From: Vulcanimicrobiota bacterium
Lineage (GTDB): Bacteria; Vulcanimicrobiota; Vulcanimicrobiia; Vulcanimicrobiales; Vulcanimicrobiaceae
NCBI GenBank assembly: GCA_030038335.1
Contig: JASHPC010000205.1
Coordinates: forward strand, 1 to 13,292
Direction: 5' to 3'
DNA: 13,292 nucleotides
Made by a program: the position numbers and the translations under genes. Positions 1-6,165 of the stretch are shown piece by piece (position 1 is the stretch's first letter; each line of letters opens with the position of its first letter). The notes below the pieces were generated by a model, which was not told the DNA's origin, ran no database searches, and saw only the letters and a program-made list of their open reading frames with translations.

Positions 1-1373
1 GTGGGAAGACTCGGCAGGGCGCGAAGCATACCGCGCGGCGCGTCGGGCAGCGTTTTGAGAACGAATCGCTGGTCGTGTTCGTCGGCGAGCCGCAACGCAA
101 ACACCGTGCCGCATTGGGAGAGCACGTGCGGGGAGAGTTCCGAGGGCCGCTGCGAGACGAGCGCGAGTGAAAGCCCGTACTTGCGCCCTTCCTTTGCGAT
201 TCTCGCTATCGCGCGGGCCGTTGCGGCAAACCCGACGCGCTCGTCGGCAGGAATATAGCGTTGTGACTCCTCGCAGACGAGAAGCAGCGGAGGCATCGCA
301 TCGTGGTCCGACCACAGCGCGAAATCGAAGAGAATGCGGCAAAGAAGCGAGACGACCACGTCGGTGACCTCGGCGGGAACGCCCGAGAGATCGACGATCG
401 TCAACGGCTTGCCGCTTACCGGGATGCGGAAGAGTCTGCCCACGATCTCGGAGAGCGCGTCTTCACCAAGCTTCGAGAACATAAAGTCGAAACGGCGATC
501 GTCTCGCATTGACTCGATACGTGTGCGCAGCCGTAAATATGCCGTCGCGCTGTCGGGCCTCCCGAGCCGTCCCATCTCGTCGTTGATGAAACGGATGAGA
601 TCGAAGAGATTGAACGGCACCGGCGTATCGACCGTGATGGAACGAACGGACGGATCGTTTCCAGCATAGTTTCTGCGCGCCCAGGTGATCGCGTCCTTCA
701 GAATGATCGCCTGTGACTGCTGCTCGTGCACGGCTCCGCCGCGAATGAGCGTCCGCGAAGCCTCCTCAAAATCAAGAAGCCACAGAGGGAGGCGCAGCGT
801 GTCAACGTTTACGACTTCGGCAACGCCCCCGAAGGCGGTTGCGTATTCGTTGTGTGGATCGAGCAAGACGACGTGCGCGTTCGGGTGATCTGCGAGGATC
901 GCCGAAAGGATGAGCGCGACCGAGCACGATTTCCCAGAACCCGTCGAACCAAGGACGGCAAAGTGTTTGCTTAGCAAATCGTCGGTGAGCGCAAATGCCG
1001 GGCGCGACGCGTCGTCGTAATGCGTGCCGAGCAGGATGCTGGGAACTGCGGGCTTCGCGTAGACGGCCGCGTAGTCGGCTGCATCTGCTGCGAACAGGGG
1101 CGTTCCAACGGATGGGTATTGCGAAACACCGCGCCGGAATGCGAGGCCGTCGTTCGTCTTCGCGACTTCGCCGAGGAGATCGATGCCGAGCATACGGCGC
1201 TTCGTGCCGCCGGCGAGTTCTATGGATGCGACGACGCCGACGACTGAGATGCCATCCGCTCGGGCTTTTACCAGCGAGCCGACTCGCGCGTCATGGTCGC
1301 CTTCCATGACTGCAGCGATCTGCGAAGCACCAACGGCGCTAACGCTCCCCAGCGTTTGGTCCATGACAGACAT
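1..1373 (-). CDS. herA: HerA-type (DUF87) hexameric ATPase/DNA translocase, C-terminus beyond window
   Basis: This is a continuous minus-strand reading frame of 457 codons, open at the left edge. I translated it by hand because no stop lies inside the window. The first roughly 75 residues resemble a HAS-barrel. A Walker A motif GSTGSGKS lies at residues 142-149, soon followed by LLDPHNEYA. A Walker B-like LLLVCEESQRYIP, an SLALVSQRPSEL sensor region and an arginine-rich stretch near the edge fit the HerA/FtsK-like fold. HerA proteins are DNA-pumping ATPases that often work with the nuclease NurA in DNA end processing. No nurA is visible here. ATG at 1373 was chosen because the frame stays open upstream without a credible start; ATG at 1364 is an alternative. 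Neither has a clear Shine-Dalgarno. The gene is divergent from the riboswitch-controlled unit at 1453. The family is confident; the exact role is not. Confidence 0.87.
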   Translation of the reverse strand, partial: MSVMDQTLGSVSAVGASQIAAVMEGDHDARVGSLVKARADGISVVGVVASIELAGGTKRRMLGIDLLGEVAKTNDGLAFRRGVSQYPSVGTPLFAADAADYAAVYAKPAVPSILLGTHYDDASRPAFALTDDLLSKHFAVLGSTGSGKSCSVALILSAILADHPNAHVVLLDPHNEYATAFGGVAEVVNVDTLRLPLWLLDFEEASRTLIRGGAVHEQQSQAIILKDAITWARRNYAGNDPSVRSITVDTPVPFNLFDLIRFINDEMGRLGRPDSATAYLRLRTRIESMRDDRRFDFMFSKLGEDALSEIVGRLFRIPVSGKPLTIVDLSGVPAEVTDVVVSLLCRILFDFALWSDHDAMPPLLLVCEESQRYIPADERVGFAATARAIARIAKEGRKYGLSLALVSQRPSELSPHVLSQCGTVFALRLADEHDQRFVLKTLPDAPRGMLRALPSLP

Positions 1374-1452
1374 ATTCGCTAGCGACCGCGCGTCTGCTGC
1401 TTCGAGGTACGGACTGTAAAGGAAATCAAACGCTCGTACCGGGAAGATGAAC
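1374..1452. promoter_or_regulatory. Divergent intergenic region between herA-like gene and riboswitch unit
   Basis: This short gap must hold the herA-like promoter (minus) and the promoter for the riboswitch-led plus-strand unit, whose transcript should begin close to 1450 to include the aptamer. I see only weak -10-like stretches (for example AAGATG at 1444-1449) and no convincing -35, so no precise promoter is called. The minus-strand frame stays open through it without a start codon. Confidence 0.4.
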
Positions 1453-1500
1453 GTACGGCGATGGAGCTCGCCTTTGGCCGTACGGCTGATGGCTCCTATA
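1453..1500 (+). ncRNA. Fluoride (crcB-motif) riboswitch 1
   Basis: The aptamer can be folded by eye. P1 is GGCG (1457-1460) with CGCC (1469-1472), closing the eight-base loop ATGGAGCT typical of this class. A hairpin follows, GCC (1477-1479), loop GTAC, GGC (1484-1486). Then comes the conserved-looking TGATGGCTCCTA. The pseudoknot pairs loop GGAG (1463-1466) with CTCC (1493-1496). Fluoride riboswitches bind Mg-coordinated F- and usually switch genes on. Here CTCC(T) at 1493-1497 can alternatively pair with the GGGAG Shine-Dalgarno at 1511-1515, so ligand-stabilised pseudoknotting should free the ribosome site. The loop ends CT, where I recall UU being usual. The call rests on structure and motif recall, not a covariance search. 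Confidence 0.85.
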
Positions 1501-1510
1501 GGACTGCTGT

Positions 1511-1515
1511 GGGAG
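1511..1515 (+). promoter_or_regulatory. Shine-Dalgarno that sets the start at 1521
   Basis: GGGAG lies five bases before ATG 1521. It decides against ATG 1461, which falls inside the riboswitch P1 loop. It is complementary to the 3' pseudoknot strand (1493-1497), making it the likely expression platform. Confidence 0.7.
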
Positions 1516-1520
1516 TTCAG

Positions 1521-2078
1521 ATGGACGTTACAGCCGCGACAACGGCACTTCGCGAGAACGAGCGCGCCGCACTTGCCCTTCTGCGCGAAGGTTGCAGTGC
1601 GGATCTCGCCTCAGTCAGACGCCTCGTAGCCGGTCCGTTACGTGACGCGCGAGAACGTCTCACTGCCGAGATCACCTCGATGGGCAGGCTCGAGCCATAC
1701 GCGAGGCAGGCTCTCTTGCGCGCGTATGCCGAGGGGATAGCGATGGAGTGTGCGCGCGAAGTCTTCGCGAACGCGGACGTGCGCTTTCGAGCGCGGTTCG
1801 GCATCTATGCGTCGGCCCTCGCGGCCGCATCGGAACGCGCTCGCAGCCCCTATCGTCGTCGCATCACGTTGCCACATCTGAGAATCGAGAACGAAAGAGA
1901 CGTGCTTCCACAACGCGAGATCATGCTCGACGAAGTCGACGCATGGGTCGACGATCTCGGCACGAGGGTCCGGGCAGCGTTGCAAAATGCAGTCAACGCT
2001 GCGTGCCGAGACGTCGCTCGGCGCGGACTGGCGAGCCTTGCCCGAGCCAGGATCGCACTTCGGCGGGCCGACGCGTGA
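1521..2078 (+). CDS. Unrecognised helical protein, first gene of fluoride-riboswitch unit 1
   Basis: A 185-residue soluble protein, rich in Ala, Arg and Glu, with no signal peptide, membrane segment or cysteine motif that I recognise. It appears almost entirely alpha-helical, with long amphipathic stretches in the first 100 residues, a short break around RSPYRRRITLPHL, and a further helical C-terminus. I do not recognise the family and assign no function. The start is placed at ATG 1521 because a GGGAG site precedes it and the upstream in-frame ATG 1461 is part of the aptamer loop. The gene overlaps the next one by four bases (GTGA at 2075-2078), so the two are probably translationally coupled. 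Its position directly behind a fluoride riboswitch makes it a candidate fluoride-response protein (inference). Confidence 0.75.
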   Translation: MDVTAATTALRENERAALALLREGCSADLASVRRLVAGPLRDARERLTAEITSMGRLEPYARQALLRAYAEGIAMECAREVFANADVRFRARFGIYASALAAASERARSPYRRRITLPHLRIENERDVLPQREIMLDEVDAWVDDLGTRVRAALQNAVNAACRDVARRGLASLARARIALRRADA

Positions 2079-2731
2079 ACAGACAGAGTCTTCCCCTCGC
2101 AATCTTCAGCGATTTCAACGGTACCATCACGAGTGAGGACATGTTGGCGGCTCTGCTCCGATCGTACGGCAAGGACGACGTCTTGGAGCAGATTTCGCAG
2201 GCGCGCAGCAGAGGCCTCATGAGTCTTCGCGAACGAATCGCGAGCGAAGCGTGCAATCTCACGTGCTCGCTCGAAGAGGCCGACGAACGAGTTGCACGCA
2301 CGCTGTACTTCGACGAAAGCTTCTGCCGGTTTTACCGGCAATACGTCTCCGAAGGAATCTCGTTGACGATCGTAAGCTCGGGTATCGAGCCGCTCATCGT
2401 GCGTCTTCTCAGTCGCTATGCTGTACGGGCACTGCCCGTCTTCGCCAACGGCGTTGACCCTCGGCCGGACGGCTGGCGCGTTCTCTTCCGGGATACGACG
2501 GCTGAAGGCAATGCAAAACAGCCTTACGTCGAGGCGGCAATGCAGGCTGGCTTCCGAACTGCGATCATCGGCGACGACGAATCGGATTTTGGCATGGCTC
2601 TCGTAGCCGACGTGAGATTCGCGAAGCGCGCGAGTCCACTCGCTGCATATCTCGATCGCTTGGGCGTAAACTACGACGCGTTCGAAACGTTCGACGACGT
2701 TTCGAAGCGGCTCAGAGAGCTAGCGGCGTAA
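2075..2731 (+). CDS. HAD-superfamily phosphatase-like protein (MtnX/phosphoserine-phosphatase type)
   Basis: A 218-residue protein with the four HAD motifs in order. Motif I is FSDFNGTIT (Asp13 nucleophile), motif II is TIVSSG (Ser101/102), motif III has Lys148 in GNAKQP, and motif IV is IGDDESDFGMA (Asp167, Asp168, Asp171). The helical cap lies between residues 20 and 90, as in HAD-IB or MtnX-like enzymes, which hydrolyse small phosphomonoesters through an aspartyl-phosphate. The second motif I acid, normally Asp and the general acid/base in phosphatases, is Asn15 here (codon AAC). Turnover may therefore be slow, or the reaction different. The GTG start at 2075 overlaps the stop of the preceding gene, placing it in the riboswitch-controlled unit. 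Its 3' end overlaps rpsO on the other strand by 12 bp. The substrate is unknown. Confidence 0.82.
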   Translation: MNRQSLPLAIFSDFNGTITSEDMLAALLRSYGKDDVLEQISQARSRGLMSLRERIASEACNLTCSLEEADERVARTLYFDESFCRFYRQYVSEGISLTIVSSGIEPLIVRLLSRYAVRALPVFANGVDPRPDGWRVLFRDTTAEGNAKQPYVEAAMQAGFRTAIIGDDESDFGMALVADVRFAKRASPLAAYLDRLGVNYDAFETFDDVSKRLRELAA

Positions 2732-2989
2732 CCCGAGTTCGGAAATAAGCGCGCGATAGCGCTCGAGGTTCGTCCGCTGAACGTAGTTGAGAAGGCTGCG
2801 GCGGCGACCTACCTGCAACAGCAAACCGCGTCTGCTGTGGTGGTCCTTCTTATGGGTCTTGAGGTGCTCCGTGAGCTGATTGATCGAGGCGGTGAGCACG
2901 GCGATTTGCACCTCTGCCGATCCCGTGTCTTTCGGGTTGCGGCCGTGCTTGGCGGCGATCTCTGCCTTTTGCTCCTTGGTGAGCGGCAC
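2720..2989 (-). CDS. rpsO: 30S ribosomal protein S15
   Basis: An 89-residue protein of exactly the usual S15 length. It opens MPLTKEQKAEI and carries the hallmark stretches GSAEVQIAVLTASINQLTEHLK, DHHSRRGLL and GRRRSLLNYV. S15 binds the central domain of 16S rRNA early in 30S assembly. Translation starts at GTG 2989, eight bases after a strong AAGGAG in the leader. A promoter is visible about 70 bp upstream. The usual partner pnp is not adjacent on the downstream side; instead the convergent HAD gene overlaps the last codons. Confidence 0.97.
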   Translation of the reverse strand: MPLTKEQKAEIAAKHGRNPKDTGSAEVQIAVLTASINQLTEHLKTHKKDHHSRRGLLLQVGRRRSLLNYVQRTNLERYRALISELGLRR

Positions 2990-3049
2990 GTCGATTACTC
3001 CTTGATCAGGAAAGCCTCGCTCGAGTGCAGCGGCAGCCGCCTCGGCGAC
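2990..3049 (-). promoter_or_regulatory. rpsO 5' leader with strong Shine-Dalgarno
   Basis: This is the roughly 60-base leader expected from the promoter at 3056-3085. It ends with AAGGAG eight bases before GTG 2989. It is GC-rich and could fold. S15 leaders often carry autoregulatory structures in other bacteria, but I cannot match a known class here. Confidence 0.4.
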
Positions 3050-3055
3050 CGCGCT

Positions 3056-3085
3056 ACTATATCAGCCTCGGCGGGCTCACCGCAA
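3056..3085 (-). promoter_or_regulatory. rpsO: Probable sigma70-type promoter of rpsO
   Basis: Read on the minus strand, TTGCGG (3085-3080) and TATAGT (3061-3056) are separated by 18 bp, close to the housekeeping consensus TTGACA/TATAAT. Transcription would start near 3049. It is the best promoter-like sequence in the window. Confidence 0.55.
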
Positions 3086-3125
3086 GGGGGATGCGTCGCC
3101 GCAGGGGCAGGCTCGTCGCACCCGA

Positions 3126-3131
3126 TAGAAT
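3126..3131 (+). promoter_or_regulatory. Possible -10 element of a leaderless SDR transcript
   Basis: TAGAAT ends five bases before ATG 3137, and no Shine-Dalgarno precedes that ATG. This spacing is typical of leaderless promoters. No -35 is visible, so this is weak. Confidence 0.3.
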
Positions 3132-3136
3132 GGGCC

Positions 3137-3907
3137 ATGGACTTAGGACTTCGCGGCAAAGTCGCGCTCGTGACCGGCGCAAGCTCGGGGATCGGGGAGG
3201 CCGTCGCTCTCGCTCTGGCCGCGGAGTGCGCGACCGTCGTCGTCGCTGCGCGTCGCGCCGATATCCTCTCGAGCGTCGCCGAACGGGCGTGCGCAGCGGG
3301 AGCCACGTCGGCGCACGCCGTGCCAACGGATTTGACGGACCCGGATTCCGTGGCGGCCATGTTTTCGCGAATCCGCGAGGAGATTGGCGCCGTGGACATC
3401 CTGATCGCAAACGGAGGCGGTCCTAAAGCGGGGACCTACGAACAGATCGGTCGCAGCGATTGGGACGCTGCCTATCGCAGCACGTTACGCGCGATGCTCG
3501 ACCTCGTCGACGGAGTCTTGCCGGCGATGCGCGCGTGCAAGTGGGGCCGCATCATCGCCCTCACGTCGACGTCCGTCGAGCAACCAATTCAAAATCTCGT
3601 GCTTTCGAATGCATACCGGACGGCTCTCGTTGCGGCCCTCAAGACACTCTCGAACGACGTCGCGCGCGACGGCGTCACCGTCAACGCGATCGCGACCGGG
3701 CGTGTCGCGACCGATCGTCTGCGATCGCTTTACGCCAATGACGCTGAGATGCGTCACGCAGCCGAGCGCGAGGTCCCGATCGGCCGCGTTGCGAGTCCCG
3801 ACGAGTACGCACCGCTGGTTGCATTCCTCTGCGGTGAGGGCGCGCGCTACGTCACGGGTCAAACGATCGCGATCGACGGTGGCCTCATTCGGGGCCTCTT
3901 CGGATGA
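3137..3907 (+). CDS. Divergent SDR-family oxidoreductase (FabG-like, altered catalytic motif)
   Basis: A 256-residue Rossmann protein of normal classical SDR length. The nucleotide-binding motif TGASSGIG lies at residues 13-20. Arg39/Arg40 in VAARRAD suggest NADP(H) preference. Then come D-L-T (PTDLTD), NGGGP in the position of NNAG, the catalytic-serine region ALTSTSVEQP, and the C-terminal VTGQTIAIDGG. Where classical SDRs have YxxxK, alignment on the following KTL places Ser and Arg (SNAYR), so the proton-donating Tyr and the Lys are not in their usual places. A branch of FabG-like SDRs with SN..R in this position is known to me, but its reactions are poorly defined. ATG 3137 is the only sensible start. 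The gene stands alone, 47 bp before the PfpI gene, and may share its transcript. Confidence 0.87.
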   Translation: MDLGLRGKVALVTGASSGIGEAVALALAAECATVVVAARRADILSSVAERACAAGATSAHAVPTDLTDPDSVAAMFSRIREEIGAVDILIANGGGPKAGTYEQIGRSDWDAAYRSTLRAMLDLVDGVLPAMRACKWGRIIALTSTSVEQPIQNLVLSNAYRTALVAALKTLSNDVARDGVTVNAIATGRVATDRLRSLYANDAEMRHAAEREVPIGRVASPDEYAPLVAFLCGEGARYVTGQTIAIDGGLIRGLFG

Positions 3908-3954
3908 GCCGACCGGAACAGGCATGGAGGGGGTAAACGCGAATCGAGGGCCCG

Positions 3955-4515
3955 ATGCAAGGAGTAGAAGGAAAGCGTATCGCCGCGCTCATCGCGGACG
4001 GCTACGAGGAGCAAGATCTTGCCGAGGCGCGTCGCGCCCTCGAGGACGCTGGCGCGATCGTAACGATCGTCGGCCTCGACGACCGCGCGCGGCAGCGAAT
4101 CCGTGGAAAGCGCGGGCTCGACGACGGCGGGACGTCGCGCGCGGAAGAGCTCGTTGCGGACTGCACGGCAGACGACTTCGACGCAGCGCTGATCCCGGGG
4201 GGAACCTCTCCGGATCGGCTTCGCGGAAACCGTGAGGTTCAGCGTTTCATTCGCGAGCTAGAGGCAGCGAAGAAACCGCTGCTCTTTATCGGCCACGGCG
4301 CACAGGTGATCATATCCGCGCAGATCGTTCGCGGCCGGCAGCTCACGGGCGCGCCCTCTATCATGGACGACATTCGCAACGCGGGCGGATTATATCGTGA
4401 CCAGCCGACGGTCAACGATTCGAACTGGGTCTCGACGCGCGGCGGCGAGGACATGCCACAGTTCAGTCGTGCGATGCTGGAGAAGATAGCAACGGCCGCA
4501 GCGCCTGTCGCATAG
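3955..4515 (+). CDS. PfpI/DJ-1 family protein lacking the nucleophilic cysteine
   Basis: A 186-residue protein resembling YhbO/PfpI from end to end. The N-terminus is KRIAALIADGYEEQDL with the conserved acid Glu18. Further matches are DDFDAALIPGG (residues 73-83), KKPLLFIGHGAQ (106-117), LTGAPSIMDDIRNAGG and VSTRGGEDMPQFSRAML. This family includes proteases, deglycase-type chaperones and glyoxalases that use a Cys in the nucleophile elbow (xCHG). Here that position is Gly113 (IGHG, codon GGC), so classical Cys chemistry is absent. GAGGG five bases before ATG 3955 supports the start. It ends about ten bases before riboswitch 2, so it is not itself under that switch. Possible roles are non-catalytic stress binding or a changed activity (inference). 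Confidence 0.87.
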   Translation: MQGVEGKRIAALIADGYEEQDLAEARRALEDAGAIVTIVGLDDRARQRIRGKRGLDDGGTSRAEELVADCTADDFDAALIPGGTSPDRLRGNREVQRFIRELEAAKKPLLFIGHGAQVIISAQIVRGRQLTGAPSIMDDIRNAGGLYRDQPTVNDSNWVSTRGGEDMPQFSRAMLEKIATAAAPVA

Positions 4516-4521
4516 CTCTTT

Positions 4522-4573
4522 CTCGGGGATGGGGTTCCCTCGCCACGCTCCTTGAGCTGATGACCCCTACGGT
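4522..4573 (+). ncRNA. Fluoride (crcB-motif) riboswitch 2
   Basis: This is the most consensus-like of the three aptamers. P1 is GGGG (4525-4528) with CCCT (4537-4540), closing the loop ATGGGGTT. A hairpin GCTC (4547-4550), loop CTT, GAGC (4554-4557) follows. Then comes the characteristic GCTGATGACCCCTAC. Loop GGGG (4531-4534) pairs with CCCC (4564-4567) to form the pseudoknot, a covariant replacement of the GGAG/CTCC pair in the other two switches. CCCT (4565-4568) could otherwise pair with AGGG (4595-4598) of the Shine-Dalgarno, a weaker platform than in switches 1 and 3. It begins right after the PfpI stop codon, so its promoter would lie in the end of that gene; I see no strong one. Confidence 0.88.
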
Positions 4574-4592
4574 GTCGTTTGACGAGGACGAC

Positions 4593-4598
4593 GGAGGG
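4593..4598 (+). promoter_or_regulatory. Shine-Dalgarno favouring GTG 4609
   Basis: GGAGGG lies ten bases before GTG 4609. It supports that start over the in-frame TTG 4579, which has no Shine-Dalgarno and follows the aptamer directly. Confidence 0.55.
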
Positions 4599-4608
4599 CA
4601 CATCAGAC

Positions 4609-6165
4609 GTGAGGGACATCGAAACGCCGGCACATTTCGAAAGCGTGCTCTTTAGGGACGGTAGCGAGCCGCCACGGCGCGGCGTTCCCGAGTGCTTTCG
4701 CGATCTGAATCTCGACCTCGTCGTCGAGACCGTTACGAGTGGCAAGTCGGAGTACGATCTTGCGCCGTTCTTCTATGCACCGCTCGCGGCAGCGGAGGAC
4801 GTACGGTATCGCCAAGAGGTGATGCGCGATCTTCAAAACGGTGGCATAGCACGCTGCGTAAGGGCATTTTCTGAGCGGATGCAGTCGGTTCGACGGAGGC
4901 TTTCGCGTGCCGAGAAGCTACGCGATCCGCGACAGAGAGATCGGTGGCAGCTTCATGCCGTTGACGAATACTGCCGCGCGGTGAAGAAGCTTCGAGAAGA
5001 GCTTTCGCAATGCCAACCTCGGTCGGCGGGCTTGCGCAGCCTCCTCTCGTATCTCGATGGCTATACGGGCTCGCAAGAGTTCGCGGAGCTCGATGCGGAG
5101 GCTCGCGCGCTCGCGAGCGACCTTGCAAATGTGTGCTACTGCGTCGTGCTTCGCGAGGGTGGATTTAGCGTGCGTTCTTACGCCGATGAAAGAGATTACA
5201 GCGAAGAGATTGCGCACGTATTCGAGAAGTTTCGACAGTCTGACGTCAAAAATTATTTCGTCGACTTGCAGAACGCCGCCCAGATGAGCCAGGTCGAAGA
5301 GAAGATATTAGAGTTCGTTGCACTTCTCGAACCCGACGTGTTCTTGCGGCTGAGCAGCTTCGCCGAACGGCACGGCGGTTTTCTCGATCGCATCATCGGG
5401 CGATTCGACCGAGAGGTTCAGTTCTACGTTTCTTACGTCGACTTCACAAGAACGTTCGAAGGGACAGGCTTGGAGTTTTGCTTTCCCGTTGTCTCGGAGA
5501 CGAGCAAGGAGACGGAGGCACTCGGGGTCTTTGACCTTGCCCTTGCCATAGCAGCTCGAGAGCGCCACACGATCGTCATAAGCAACGACGTCACGCTTCG
5601 TGGACCCGAGCGCGTCTTGGTGGTTTCTGGGCCGAATCAAGGCGGAAAGACGACGTACGCTCGTGCATTCGGACAGCTCCACTACTTAGCATCGATCGGA
5701 TGTCCAGTCCCGGCGACGCGAGCAGGCCTCTTTCTTCCGGACGCGATCTATACGCACTTCGAGCGTGAAGAGTCTGCCGAAGTTCAGCGAGGCAAGCTAG
5801 AAGATGATCTCGTTCGCGTGCGAGAGATCTTCGAACATGCGACGCAGAAGAGCGTCATCATACTCAATGAGATATTCAGTTCGACATCCCTAGAGGATGC
5901 CGTCTTCCTCGCTCAGCGCGTGTTCGAACGGGTGCTGGAGCTTGACGCGCTCTGTCTTTGCGTCACGTTCCTCGACGAGCTTGCATCCTTGAGCGAAAAG
6001 ACCGTGAGCATGGTCAGTATGGTCGATCCAGCCGATCCCGCCGTGCGTACGTACAAGGTCGTGCGCCACCCCGCGGAAGGCAAAGCCTACGCAATCTCCG
6101 TTGCCGAGAGACACGGGCTGTCATTTGAAAAAATCAAGCAGCGCATGCTGACGCGAAGCGCATGA
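4609..6165 (+). CDS. MutS-like ATPase, first of tandem pair (fluoride-riboswitch controlled)
   Basis: About 518 residues from GTG 4609 (528 if TTG 4579 is used). The C-terminal third is a MutS domain V ABC-type ATPase, with Walker A GPNQGGKTT at 341-349 and Walker B-like VIILNEIFSSTS with catalytic Glu421. The preceding 300 residues are helical, with a MutS core-like RYRQEVMRDL near residue 70 and long helices (lever/clamp-like). The N-terminal mismatch-reading domain and the connector of true MutS (about 850 residues) are missing, so this is unlikely to be the replication mismatch sensor. It overlaps its paralogue by four bases. The pair may form a heterodimer, as MutS ATPase sites are built across a dimer. 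MutS-like genes have been reported behind fluoride riboswitches (my recollection). DNA or RNA target unknown. Confidence 0.87.
   Translation: MRDIETPAHFESVLFRDGSEPPRRGVPECFRDLNLDLVVETVTSGKSEYDLAPFFYAPLAAAEDVRYRQEVMRDLQNGGIARCVRAFSERMQSVRRRLSRAEKLRDPRQRDRWQLHAVDEYCRAVKKLREELSQCQPRSAGLRSLLSYLDGYTGSQEFAELDAEARALASDLANVCYCVVLREGGFSVRSYADERDYSEEIAHVFEKFRQSDVKNYFVDLQNAAQMSQVEEKILEFVALLEPDVFLRLSSFAERHGGFLDRIIGRFDREVQFYVSYVDFTRTFEGTGLEFCFPVVSETSKETEALGVFDLALAIAARERHTIVISNDVTLRGPERVLVVSGPNQGGKTTYARAFGQLHYLASIGCPVPATRAGLFLPDAIYTHFEREESAEVQRGKLEDDLVRVREIFEHATQKSVIILNEIFSSTSLEDAVFLAQRVFERVLELDALCLCVTFLDELASLSEKTVSMVSMVDPADPAVRTYKVVRHPAEGKAYAISVAERHGLSFEKIKQRMLTRSA

Noticed and set aside
1473..1502. TTTGGC and TATAGG with an 18-bp spacer as a promoter for the unit at 1521
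   Set aside because: These bases are part of the fluoride aptamer, which must be transcribed; the promoter must lie upstream.
1461..1520. Upstream ATG 1461 as the start of the gene ending at 2078
   Set aside because: It lies in the riboswitch loop and has no ribosome site; ATG 1521 has GGGAG at proper spacing.
3025..3426. Overlapping arginine-rich frames on both strands across the SDR gene
   Set aside because: Low-complexity translations typical of GC-rich shadows; the SDR frame has full family motifs.
4579..4608. TTG 4579 as start of the first MutS-like gene
   Set aside because: It follows the riboswitch closely with no Shine-Dalgarno; GTG 4609 has GGAGGG upstream. Not fully excluded.
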